Positions 54,613 through 64,000 of a DNA stretch of 64,000 bases are shown piece by piece. The notes under the pieces were generated by a model, which was not told the DNA's origin, ran no database searches, and worked only from the letters and a program-made list of their open reading frames with translations. Source of the DNA: Arenicola marina (taxonomy: Eukaryota > Annelida > Polychaeta > Arenicolidae); the NCBI GenBank assembly GCA_964019135.1, contig OZ025256.1, positions 1,798,001-1,862,000 of the forward strand, read 5' to 3'. The position numbers and the translations under genes were made by a program. Positions within the stretch are counted from its first letter, which is position 1. Each line of letters begins with the position of its first letter.

Positions 54613-55190
54613 TCGATTCCAACATATCGCAATATTAATGAGCGCATTGGACTGGCTGGGAAGCTATATTGGCAGCAAGTGGTATTATAATCAGTGTTTT
54701 TTTGGAATTACTATCAACATTTCTCTCTGCGTTTGATCGTTATTGTGTATATGTATCTAGAGCGGCAATATGGGAATATTATAATGATTTATACCACCTA
54801 CCGGCTTGGGTGCTTGAATGAACAATCTCTGCTACTATTTCCTCATAGCACAGTCCGGAGTATGGTTTCTGTTTACACCATCGTTGGTAAAACCACCCGA
54901 CGATGTTTTACGACGGTGGTTTACTGTAAAACCACCCTAGGGATTTTCACAGCGCATGAAGATCGATGTCAGGGCCAATGACGCAAGGCAGTGTGTGTGG
55001 GCTTGAGGGGGTGTCTTTGGCTACTTGCCAGGGCGCTCGGTCGAAGCAAAGGACATTGGGTCGTGATAAAAAATACTGTCGGCGCACCGTGGCTGTCGTC
55101 GACTGCCTACACGTCAGCAGCTACGCCGCAAACGCGGTTAAGTTGAGCACATATGGCTATGGCAAAAACACTCTATCGTTATACAGAGAA
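54613..55190. other. No gene recognised
   Basis: A short hairpin with GTAAAACCACCC arms lies at about 54886-54945. Otherwise unique-looking sequence. Confidence 0.35.
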
Positions 55191-55560
55191 TTAATTGGTT
55201 GAGTGGGTTGAGCTGCAGACCTACAGGTCATGGGTTCGAACCCCAGGACTTGTATTTGGGGCGTCTTTCAGTGCACCAGTCTGGGCAGAGATTGTAAACT
55301 CGTGTTCCAAACACGTGCTGCGAATGTTTGTTGAGACTTTACAGCCCTATGCGCCACTTTTTTTCAAGATGGTTTGCCCAAATAGTGTCCCTACCAGAAC
55401 AATTCATCATGTTGCACGATCATTCTGGTTATATATATTATGTTGAGTACGTAAAAAAACATGTGCAACAGTACAAATAATAGCTGCTGTGAATGGTTAT
55501 CACTCATACGTGTATTCACTGTTGAAAACGCAAAATAAAGTTATATTCAAAGTGTGAAAT
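55190..55560 (+). mobile_element. Probable tRNA-derived SINE
   Basis: TTGGTTGAGTGGGTTGAGCT resembles an A box and GGTTCGAACCCC a B box, spaced as in a tRNA head. A non-tRNA body follows. No clear target duplication; the 3' end is uncertain. Confidence 0.45.
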
Positions 55561-56039
55561 TTAATATGCATGTTTGTATATAGGATCCACTTTGACTGTG
55601 TGTTGTAGGAGCAGTCCCCATGGGTTCATGCCCCACACTCGACATCCAGACGTTTCAAACGGGCAATCGAGCAATGGCCATTCGGTCTTTAGTTCCGACT
55701 TCAGATACCACAGACGCCCCGATAGTCGAGTCAACCGAAGAAGGCGACAACCCAAAAGAGGTAGTTGACCCAATTTACAATTATTATTGTTATTGTACTG
55801 CCTGGTTCCCGGTGAATGAGCACAGTATGTAAAAGCAGGCTGGTTCCAGCGAACATTGATCAAATGTTACACATAATCTCAGCAGAATATAAGTTGATTT
55901 GCGATAAGGTGCATTTACCGGCGCCGGGACTGCTGTCGAGACTGCCGTCCAGTACATAACCATGGTTGTGGATGACGTTATGAACAGCCCACAAGGAGGT
56001 GTATGCCAATTGAGTGTGACCACAGTTGTGTTTAGTCAC

Positions 56040-56288
56040 GGCCGTATTCATAATCGCCACTCAGGCTACGCCAGTAAACTTAGCGCTAAGTGGAAGATTT
56101 GTCGACCGATTATCGGGTTCAAAATAGATAAGTAATCACACAAAAAGTGGATTTTCTGAATGAAGAAAGTGCTAAAATTACATTGAAGAGGATTTTTTAA
56201 TCGTAAGCACCACCTTAAAGATCTGGTGAGGCCAAGACGAAAATGCACTTTTCGTGAGTAAGTTGCGAGGGGATTATGAGTACGGCCC
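56040..56288 (-). mobile_element. MITE family M, second full-length copy
   Basis: Terminal inverted repeats GGCCGTATTCATAATCGCCA and GATTATGAGTACGGCC enclose about 249 bp. Relative to 34367-34616 the interior runs in the opposite orientation (GCGCTAAGTGGAAGATTTGT near the left end). Confidence 0.85.
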
Positions 56289-56536
56289 CAACCGGCGATT
56301 AAACCACCAATGGTTGCACACAATGATTCCCACTATATGCGCACAAAGGAAGCACTGAAATGCCTGCATACCTACATATGCACTTCAGGTTTGTCAGAAT
56401 GCCAGATCTGTGTGAACGGCTCGCCCTGTAACTCTTTCTGTACATATTTAGTACGAAGGGGCTATCCGGTAGGCCACGGGGTGAGCCCCATAGAGTACCA
56501 ATAATAGCAACATAAATCTACATATATAATGCATAT

Positions 56537-56848
56537 TTACATGTTGTGCCATGTTACAGCTGTACCGGAAAGAAGTGCGGGTTCGGCGATATTCTCAGGG
56601 AAGTTCGGCGTTTGTTGACGTCCGGCGAATGGCGGAGCATTGAAAACGAAGCGAGAGGTGACAGTAATCGCCCGGATTACAAGAAAATACACTACCGACT
56701 GAAGAAATGACTGCCCGACGAAAGTCATAAAAGCTTCAGGAACATAGTTGAGCAACTTGATGGGTAGGCACTCCATATTTATTCTGTTAGGACCTTCAAA
56801 TTGATCCACCGGTCCGCGATTTCTAATTTTAGGCCTGGTGAGCGGCAT
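56537..56848 (-). CDS. Putative small membrane protein
   Basis: 103 codons from an ATG in good context (AACCATGCC). MPLTRPKIRNRGPVDQFEGP is followed by a hydrophobic segment (FMTFVGQSFLQSVVYFLVI, about residues 41-60) and a polar C-terminus ending TAVTWHNM. The frame also extends 36 codons upstream without an ATG. Amino acid composition is protein-like and the region is not a visible repeat. No family recognised. It may be a single-exon gene or part of one. Confidence 0.4.
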   Translation of the reverse strand: MPLTRPKIRNRGPVDQFEGPNRINMECLPIKLLNYVPEAFMTFVGQSFLQSVVYFLVIRAITVTSRFVFNAPPFAGRQQTPNFPENIAEPALLSGTAVTWHNM

Positions 56849-56959
56849 GGTTCTCTCCCTTGCTCCGTTTACGGGCGTGGTCAGAGAGGCATGTACCAGG
56901 GCTAAGTTGCACCTATCCCCCGATTTTTGTCTTCCCTCTGAAGCTATGCTTGACAAATT

Positions 56960-57655
56960 CTAGTTTTTTGTTCTAATTTCTTCAGCGCTGATGAGGATAA
57001 ATGAATAACATTGGGATAATTATTATCCATAGTCTAAGAGTGACACAAGAATAATGCTATTGGCAAATGATATGCCAAAAAACCATTTCCATAAACAATT
57101 GTCAATTATCAATGGACTGATTACACAATCGGTAAAAGACTGGTAAAAACACTAAGTGGTTTGTTTAGGATCTTGCACAAAAGAAGTTATCCATTTATCA
57201 TGTTTATTCAACCTTTTGGGACAGTTTTTTGGATTTTTTTAGATTGACAATCATTGTCTATATAATATATTCAAATTGTTTAATTACCAATAGTTGACAC
57301 AAAACACTGTTTAAATTTTTAAGTAGCCTGACTAAATTTGACACATATCTGGTAATCAGGGCCACATACCTATGTAGCTAAGTGGTGTTTACATTCAGGT
57401 CTATTGATGATGATAGGACCGTACTCAGCATTTCATCACTTAACTATCACTTCAATCTGTGTTATTTGAATTAAACATTTTTATTTCCTTTGACATGCAG
57501 TTTATGTATATCCACCTCAATTACAGATTTAAACACCCATGGTTTTCATTACCTTTCCGAGTAGCAAGTTATGCATTGTGAGTGGATTTACATTATCGAT
57601 TATCTTAGATGATATGCACTAGAAATCTGCAACACTTCCCATATTTTTTCTAGAT
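56960..57655. other. No gene recognised
   Basis: AT-rich sequence without repeats or coding signal that I can see. Confidence 0.4.
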
Positions 57656-57657
57656 AT

Positions 57658-58290
57658 TCAGGTAATTCCGACAATCGGTACCCTAGTATAGAAACAGTAG
57701 AACTTTTTCGATCCAAAAATAGTTGCGCTCGCCCTTTTAGGTTTACCTATATTACATATTATGTAAACATTCTCGTTAGGTGTCCTAGACAGAGGTCCTA
57801 ATATATCTACCGCTATCAGATCCAGTGGCGCTCCGGTTCTCATATCTCCAAGTGGAGCCTTTGGCAGTTTCAGCGGTTTATTGTTTACTGCACAGACAAC
57901 ACAACTTTTGATCCAAACTTTCACATCCTCCCTCATACTGTACCTATCAATCTCTGTAGAGCCTTGCCTAAGGTCTTCCGTGTTCCTAAGTGCCCAGAAA
58001 GTATTCCAGCATGCATAACGCTGAGAACGTTCTCTCTGATCTCCTTCGGCACGATGAACTGGCGGTGAGAATTTCTCCATTGTTGAAGTGAGCTCGCTTG
58101 CATAAGTCCTTTAACCAGTTAACCAGTAGTTGCAATACTGACGTGTCTCTGGACTAGCAGTAGCCAATAAGGAGCCCGCTGGTCGTTTGTTTTCCACTTT
58201 CCAATTATATACAGGCGCTATGTCTGGATCCTTCATTTGCATCTCTTGTAATTGCTTAGTGGTGTACCCAGTGAACCAAGGGGAATAACC
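57658..58290 (-). pseudogene. Ty3-type LTR retrotransposon fragment: linker and integrase start
   Basis: The minus strand reads YSPWFTGYTTKQLQEM...DPDIAPVYNWK...ASPETRQYCNYW, the RNase H-integrase linker. After a frame change comes the integrase zinc region (CVVCAVNNKPLKLPKAPLGD) and the start of the catalytic core, APLDLIAVDILGPLSRTP, with the first catalytic Asp. The His pair of the zinc finger is in a different frame, and the core is cut short. No LTRs are visible. Confidence 0.8.
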
Positions 58291-58329
58291 CCTCAATGTT
58301 TCCTTTCTTGATTGACACTTGACACTTGA

Positions 58330-58623
58330 TCTACAACTGCACCGCACTTCAAGATATACTCTGTTTGCCAGGAGTTGCAGTCTCTTGCCAACCAAGCGTA
58401 TATATGTATTCCAAATAGGGTGTTTTCGGACATCGTTTTCATTGCAAAAACACCGATATTGATGCCACGCTTTATATACATCACACCAGAACGTATTTGG
58501 ACATCGAACTATTTTAAGGTCATGATGTAACCATTCGAAAACATGATCAGTGACGATAGGAAGGTTGCACAATTTTAGGGTATCAAAAAGCCCTTCCTTT
58601 TTTAACGTTATAGCCCTTGCCAA
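58330..58623 (-). pseudogene. LINE fragment between endonuclease and reverse transcriptase
   Basis: CPNTFWCDVYKAWHQYRCF and KHPIWNTYIRL match the linker found between endonuclease and RT in L1/Tx1-like elements (FWKDV..AW....PIW.N). It is joined directly to the Ty3 fragment, indicating nested insertion. Confidence 0.55.
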
Positions 58624-58664
58624 ACGTTCTCCTAACGTTCTATGAACATTATGTTGTTAGCTGG

Positions 58665-58790
58665 GTGGTATACCCTAGAGGTGGCTAACACATTCCTAGT
58701 AAGTCTTAAGCGTGGCTAACACATTCCTAGTAAGTCTTAAGCGTGGCTAACACTTTCCGGGTAAGTTCTATGGGTGACAGATTCCGGGTA
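58665..58790. repeat. 31-bp tandem repeat, three copies
   Basis: The unit GTGGCTAACACATTCCTAGT plus AAGTCTTAAGC; the third copy is diverged. Confidence 0.85.
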
Positions 58791-58969
58791 AGTCGTAGAC
58801 TATATTTGGTAAAAGCAAACAGCCAAGTTAGCCGTTCAACGTCGACACACAGTTCTTCAATATTGCACACATATACTGGAACAAAAAACAACCCTTACCT
58901 GTAGCATTTACTCCCCTTCTATTCCTGGTAATGGTGGCCGACCCTATTCCTGGTACGGCCCTCCCAACA

Positions 58970-59410
58970 GTCGACTTGACGGCCCAGTCCTCTCAACAGT
59001 CGACGTGACGGCCCAGCCCTCTCAACAGTCGACGTGACGGCCCAGCCTTCTCAACAGTCGACGTGACGGCCGAGCCCTCTTTACAGTCTACGTGACGGCC
59101 CAGCCCTCTCAACAATCGACGTGACGGCCCTCTCAACAGTCGACGTGACGGCCCAGCCCTCTTTACAGTCTACGTGACGGCCCAGCCCTCTCAACAATCG
59201 ACGTGACGGGTCTCTCAACAGTCGATGTGACGACCAGCCCTGTCAACAATCGACGTGATAGCCCTCTCAAAAGTCGACGTGATGGCCCTTTCAACAGTCG
59301 ACGTGACGGCCCTCTTAACAGTCGACGTGACGGCCCTCTCAATAGTTGACGTAATGGCCCTTTTAACAGTCGACGTGACGGCCCTCTCAGCACTCTACGT
59401 GACAGTCGAC
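58970..59410. repeat. 21/29-bp tandem array with GTCGAC core, ~18 copies
   Basis: Units CTCTCAACAGTCGACGTGAC plus GGCCCAGCC, and a shorter form lacking CAGCC. Frames through it read Arg/Leu repeats and are not genes. Confidence 0.9.
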
Positions 59411-59754
59411 GGCCCAGCGGTCTGGAATGGGCAGGAAGTAGCGGTCCATGGCTTGGACGAAGCGACTGCGATACGACTCCCGGTAGAGTGCTGTCGGCAG
59501 CTTGCCTTGACCGCCAAGTGACCGACCCCCTTCTTGGTAAGGGTAGCCTGCCCTAAAGTTAGTATGGTGGCCGACCCTATGTCTGAAAAAGTCAAAGGGT
59601 GGCCAACGCTTCGTATGTGGCTAAATTTACGTTCTCATGGTACTCAGTAATGGTGGGTAATATATCCGACTACGTCAACAACCCAGATCGGGTCTGGGAT
59701 GTCCTGTAGCCTACCGCCAGCATACACGTCGCAAAACCACCCAGCCGCAAGCAA

Positions 59755-60175
59755 AGAACGAGGAAAGTCCACTGCAACCACAGCCAAAACCACTCGCCCA
59801 GTCAGTCACAACCAAAACCACTCGCACACGTGGCAGAGAGGGGGTGGGACACGATGAAAGGGGGAGGGGCATAATGAAAGTTGGGGCGGGGGGGGGGGGG
59901 GTCCCGGGTTCATAGCAACATGGCGGGTAGGTCATATATTCAACAATAACCACCCCCTTCCTAATCCGTTCTTGCCGCTCGTCCATTCCAATGTACCTTA
60001 GCCAGTACATTGTCCCGACTTAAAAGAGCGCAACAGAACGAGGAAAGTCCACTACAGCCACAGCCAAAACCACTCGCACAGTCAGTCACTGCCAAAACCA
60101 CTCGCACAGTCAGTCACTGCCAAAACCACTCGCACAGTCAGTCACTGCCAAAACCACTCGCAAATGTGACCGACA
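59755..60175. repeat. Two ~280-bp duplicated units with internal 28-bp repeats
   Basis: GAACGAGGAAAGTCCACT followed by CACAGCCAAAACCACTCGC occurs at about 59757 and 60038. In the second copy CAGTCAGTCACTGCCAAAAC plus CACTCGCA repeats four times. Confidence 0.85.
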
Positions 60176-60179
60176 GGCA

Positions 60180-61490
60180 AAGAGGGGTAGGACACAAGGA
60201 AGGGGGCCTGTGTCAGTCGATCTGCGGCGCCTGTGGTTTCAATGAACCTTAGCCCACTGTCCGGACCTAAGAGAGCCTATAGGGCCTACCCACCCCTCTG
60301 CCCCACTCAGGGGGGTGGCTGTGTGTGGGTGTGTGTGCGGGAGGGGGCGTGTTACAGAAGTACGTCTGCGACGCACGTTGCATATGACATAAGCTAAGCA
60401 ACAATAGATGAAAAAGGCGTAACGTCATAAACAAATGACGCAGCATATAGGGCTGTACAGTTCTCGCGGGTTCTATTTCCGGTTTAGGTCTTTTTGGGAC
60501 CAACAAAAAAACACGTGCTCTTAGAACGAGTGCGCATCACGCTGGTGCCTTGCTGCAACTGCGTGACTCGCACTCATTGTAGTCAACGTTTTAGTGTTGG
60601 GAACCGGCCGGCTGCGCGGTTTGTGCGTGAAGAATCATGTGGGTGTCAAACTATTTTTTGTTTGCTTTGGTCCAGGCATGGCTAACTATAAAATCTTAAT
60701 ATAATTAAAGATAAGACATTTATCTCTCCATAATGCATGTGGTCCGTTCGATGAGACTGTTGGAAGCGTTGTATTTTGAGCCATATCATCGATGTTTACA
60801 GTTCTACGACAAACGGAGCACAGTCCATATAAGGAGCGTTGTTACGTAACCATAGATACCGCGCGCAGACACGCGCGTCATGATGATTATTACGTCATAC
60901 GACATGGAAAACTCCGCGCAGCACATTAGATCGCCTGACACTGACAGTCACCCATGAGACAACCGCATTCTGGTTTATCAACTGCCTAACCGCTCATACA
61001 TTACATAAATCTGCTCGGATGGTTATAATTCGGATATGCACATAACTTCAGTGGTTACTTGTGCTTCCAAGGACAGCTGTAGCCGATCTTGTGTGTGAGG
61101 CGAGTGAAGGCAAACAACCGGAAGGTAGGCAGCACGTACAGGCTATTGATGCTAGGCATTGACGTAGAGCATAGGTATCCCTGTCTCGTGGGGTCTCGAT
61201 AAGATCCCGAAGTGACTGTACAGTCCTATTGCCTGTATAGGATTCCTCGAAACAGAAGCCCGATTCCAGAAGCCGCTCGAAATCGACCAATGTGGTGGGG
61301 CCTGAGTTACACCAAAGACCTTACTATGATAAGACACCACACTCAGTACAGCTCAATGGCAACTTCCGTTATGCGAGCGACAGTGGCGACGCCATGCGGA
61401 TGGAGTTTGCGAGAGAAAAAGAACCGCCCAGTTTGACTGTGCGCCGTGCGATTCGCGCGGATGCGATCGGTTTACGCAAGCTTTTTCGAT
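60180..61490. other. No gene recognised
   Basis: Several protein-like short frames (for example 61292-61522 plus: HQRPYYDKTPHSV...TVRRAIRADAIGLRKLF) lack splice or homology support. A palindromic GCGCGCAGACACGCGCG lies near 60859. Confidence 0.3.
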
Positions 61491-61494
61491 ACAG

Positions 61495-61990
61495 ACAGAA
61501 CATTTGCCGTCCAATTAAATAACCTAGGACTATTTGGAAGTATTCAGACATAAAATAGGTAAACATTAATAGCTGGGACAACTTTTTACGCCTTCAGAGC
61601 AGGGCGGGGGGGGGGGGGGGGGTACAAGTGCCGTTCTCGCCGGCTCCTATCTGATTAAGCAACAATATCGGTATACCCGAAGTATATGAAGACAAAACAA
61701 CTTGCCTTTCTGATTAATTAGCTTAGGACCATTTGGAAGTATTTAGACATATATTCGGTCAAAAATAATAACTGGGACTACTTTGGTGCCGTTGGAGGTG
61801 GTGGGAGGGGGGTGCTAGTGCCATACGATTTTCGCGGGTCTGACCTGTTTAAGCAAGCTTTATCGGTAAAGACAAAACAACTTGCCGTGAGATTAATTAC
61901 CCCTGGACGAGTTACGTATTAGGTAAAAATAATTAATACTCTGTTGGGAGGGATGTGTGTGTGTGGGGGGGGGGGGGGGGGGGGGTCCCA
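61495..61990. repeat. ~210-bp unit, three tandem copies each with a G run
   Basis: The shared blocks GACAAAACAACTTGCC, TTTGGAAGTATT-AGACATA, AATAATAACTGGGACTACTT and a run of 8-24 G recur near 61500-61620, 61690-61815 and 61868-61985. The third copy is shortened. Confidence 0.8.
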
Positions 61991-62849
61991 GCGAACTTTA
62001 GCGGTAGAGAAAAAAACGAGTAATTACTCATGCAGTGTCGATGTGGAATTTATATTGTGATGATGATAGGGCTCGTTAGGGCCTGCTTCTTAGGACTATC
62101 AGTGAGAGTGGCCTAGTTATTTTATTATTTTCGCATTAATTGTGTGTTCATTCATGTTTGTATTATGTAAATAATTAATAGACCCCTACTTAGTTAAGCA
62201 AAGAAAAATTTGTCACCATAACAGACCAGGTTTATTGTTTTATTTCCATTTATTTCGTATGAAGCTTATACAGCTAGGCACCAGACATTCACGGGGGACT
62301 CAAACAATAGTTATTAATGATAAGGGGAAATAAATAAAAATAAAGAAAATAAATAATCTCATTTCGTAGTGGGTTTCAGAGCAACAAAATCAACGTTTGC
62401 GAGTGACTACCCACACGGGTCATAATACTCAAACCAATTACTTGCAACAATTACCCAAGAGTGAATGATTTCATTAACGCGTTCAAGCAATATTACACAA
62501 GGGGTTCACAAACTGCCCCGATCTCATATATAGATGCTCTTCGATTTGCCACCTCTCAGGTGAAAATGCTTCAAAGCTCACATAGAATAAAGAAGACTTG
62601 TGCTGAGACAAACTCATCTCCTACTTGCCAATGCTATATATGCATATGTGAGTATCAAGGTATCAAAATCGGTCCACAAGAAAGCTTAAATCAGTCACAG
62701 CAATCAACTTGATTTCACAAAAGAGACTGTAATACTCTAAAGATACATATAAGTATATTGCATACTATATGCATGTAAAGGAAATTCTAGGAAATAGTTC
62801 TAATGTCTTCATATAGAATGAAATTATAAAGTTGAAATACACAAACTAC
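61991..62849. other. No gene recognised
   Basis: AT-rich sequence. A diverged copy of the palindromic element of 25740-25835 lies at about 62590-62650. Confidence 0.35.
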
Positions 62850-63014
62850 AGGTATTCGTGATTTCTTCTGCATATTTTCGAGCTGAGCTATCTTCATTTG
62901 AGCTCTGCGCTGCGCCAATTCAATTTCTGCAGCTGACATTTTAACTTCTTCTTGCCAGGGGAGATACAGGGAACGCTGGGTTGATGATGTGGTGCGGTAC
63001 TTTCCACAACTAAG
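62850..63014 (-). CDS. Probable internal exon of an unidentified gene
   Basis: The acceptor GATGTCCATAG opens 55 codons in phase 0: LSCGKYRTTSSTQRSLYLPW, then a charged, probably coiled-coil stretch MSAAEIELAQRRAQMKIAQL ENMQKKSRIP. It ends at CCT|GTAGTT. Composition and clean boundaries suggest a real exon. Neighbouring exons are not recognised. Family unknown. Confidence 0.4.
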
Positions 63015-63392
63015 CTATGGACATCTTAACAAGAAAAAATACATTAATGTTAGCATTGGTAACATCACCAATAAGAATGTTAAGCCCTGATTACCGGTAA
63101 CTAAAACTACTTGAACAATTTGATATCAACCCTGATTTGACAACCATTGGGAAGCACACTGGATGATAGCTGAATCTATACACAAGCCCAAAATTAAGGG
63201 CCAGTGCTAAATAAATATGTGTCGTTCTTCACAAAAAGTAGTTGGTTACTCCATGTAGACATGGATATTTTTATAGATATTGCTCTAAATTCAGCCAAAA
63301 TAACACCTGAAGTGGAACTTTACAACAAACTTTTCAATCTTTTTGCATGCATCACGTCATAATTTTATAACAATGCGTCCTACTTATATCAA

Positions 63393-63868
63393 CAGGGTTC
63401 ATACAGGCAACGTTTCATCAAATTCAAGCCTTTTTAAGGCAAGCACCAGAAAAATTTAAGGACTTTTGAAGGACAAGTTTTACCTTCTCTGGTCTATTTT
63501 AGGCATACAAATTGCAAAACTTGGACTAAATTTTATGCATACAATCTTTGATATGTGGAAATAAGGAATGACAAAAAGGCAGTCAGTCTACGTTTATTTA
63601 TTATCAACTAACAGCATTTATTGCAGTTATAATCACTTTACTTTTATTTAATTGCTACTTATTCAATTCAGCCAGCTTTTGTTTGATTTTTTCTTGGTTC
63701 TTTGCCAGTGCCCAGTCCAGTTTGAAATCAAGCACTTTTCATTGTAACTTCCCTATTTTCAAGCAAATTCAAGTACATTGCATCGACCTCAAGGCCCATT
63801 TCTGTTTTTATGACATTTTCCAGGCATCAGTCAAAATTCAAGCACTTTTCAAGCCTGTGCGCACCCTG
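63393..63868. mobile_element. Non-autonomous DNA transposon, hAT-like ends
   Basis: It begins CAGGGTTCATACAGGCAACG and ends AAGCCTGTGCGCACCCTG; the ends are imperfect inverted repeats (CAGGGTxCxxACAGGC). Subterminal repeats of TTCAAGCACTTTTCA and AAATTCAAGC occur near both ends. Imperfect flanks TATATCAA and ATCAATTG could be a decayed 8-bp target duplication. No transposase frame. Confidence 0.6.
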
Positions 63869-64000
63869 ATCAATTGACAACCATTGGCAGCTATGCTAAA
63901 ATCTGATAAATTGATATTATAATTATCATTATTAAGCTACTAATATAGTAATTAATTTCTACCTGACTACCGCTGTTATTGGATATGAATATATGCACTA

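Noticed and set aside
53129..54736. Frames of 200-500 codons reading YIYHIH, TYTIYT, VYIVYV or CGIYSV repeats
   Set aside because: Products of the 18-bp TATATATAGTGTATGTGG array; no unique coding sequence, all frames equivalent.
55574..55863. Possible exon with VESTEEGDNPKEVVDPIY
   Set aside because: An acceptor-like TTGTAG precedes it, but there is no convincing donor, and the end is low-complexity Asn/Tyr codons.
61048..61522. Protein-like frames on both strands
   Set aside because: No splice boundaries or recognisable family; opposite-strand frames shadow each other.

Overview
This is animal (metazoan) nuclear DNA. It has intron-containing genes with GT-AG junctions, extracellular domain shuffling (F5/8 type C, EGF, C-type lectin and sushi domains on symmetrical phase-1 exons), several non-LTR retrotransposon copies, a tRNA-derived SINE, MITEs, and a very heavy load of minisatellites and foldback repeats. 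The low gene density and the selectin/furrowed-like lectin gene fit a marine invertebrate such as a mollusc. I cannot fix the phylum from sequence alone.

Layout. 1-12 kb: mostly repeats. It holds one probable first coding exon (1677-1781, minus), a broken OTU-domain remnant (3814-4284), a THAP-like terminal exon (6766-6860, minus), a cluster of three foldbacks, a nearly intact LINE reverse-transcriptase ORF inserted in a MITE, and an orphan inverted sushi exon. 12.2-29.2 kb: gene A, minus strand, for which I could join 16 exons in frame. It encodes F5/8C - EGF - C-type lectin - Thr/Gln stalk - nine sushi domains - one transmembrane helix - basic tail. Its introns carry a 31-bp palindromic array, a 53-bp array grown out of a MITE end, a dead LINE, a 1.6-kb GA-rich array, and a 50-bp array whose every unit carries a copy of the exon's splice donor. 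34.4-39.3 kb: a decayed partial duplicate of the C-terminal half of gene A (stalk, sushi and transmembrane exons), broken by frameshifts, a deletion and a SINE with a 12-bp target duplication; inverted copies of a GGACAATTCCCCCC satellite fill its largest intron. 39.3-47 kb: largely non-genic repeats.

47.8-51.2 kb: gene B, minus strand, a complete six-exon gene. It has a signal peptide, four tandem copies of a ~111-residue cysteine-containing domain that I do not recognise, and a short hydrophobic C-terminus that could be a GPI-attachment signal. Every intron is phase 1 and three domain exons are exactly 333 bp. This is the best candidate in the window for something undescribed. 52-64 kb: arrays, foldbacks, MITEs, Ty3-type and LINE fragments, one small putative membrane protein (56537-56848, minus) and one probable exon (62850-63014, minus).

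Genes A and B are both cell-surface or secreted multidomain proteins of the kind used in recognition or adhesion, on the same strand and each in or beside duplicated material. Any functional link between them is inference only. Most long open frames in the window lie inside tandem arrays and are not genes.
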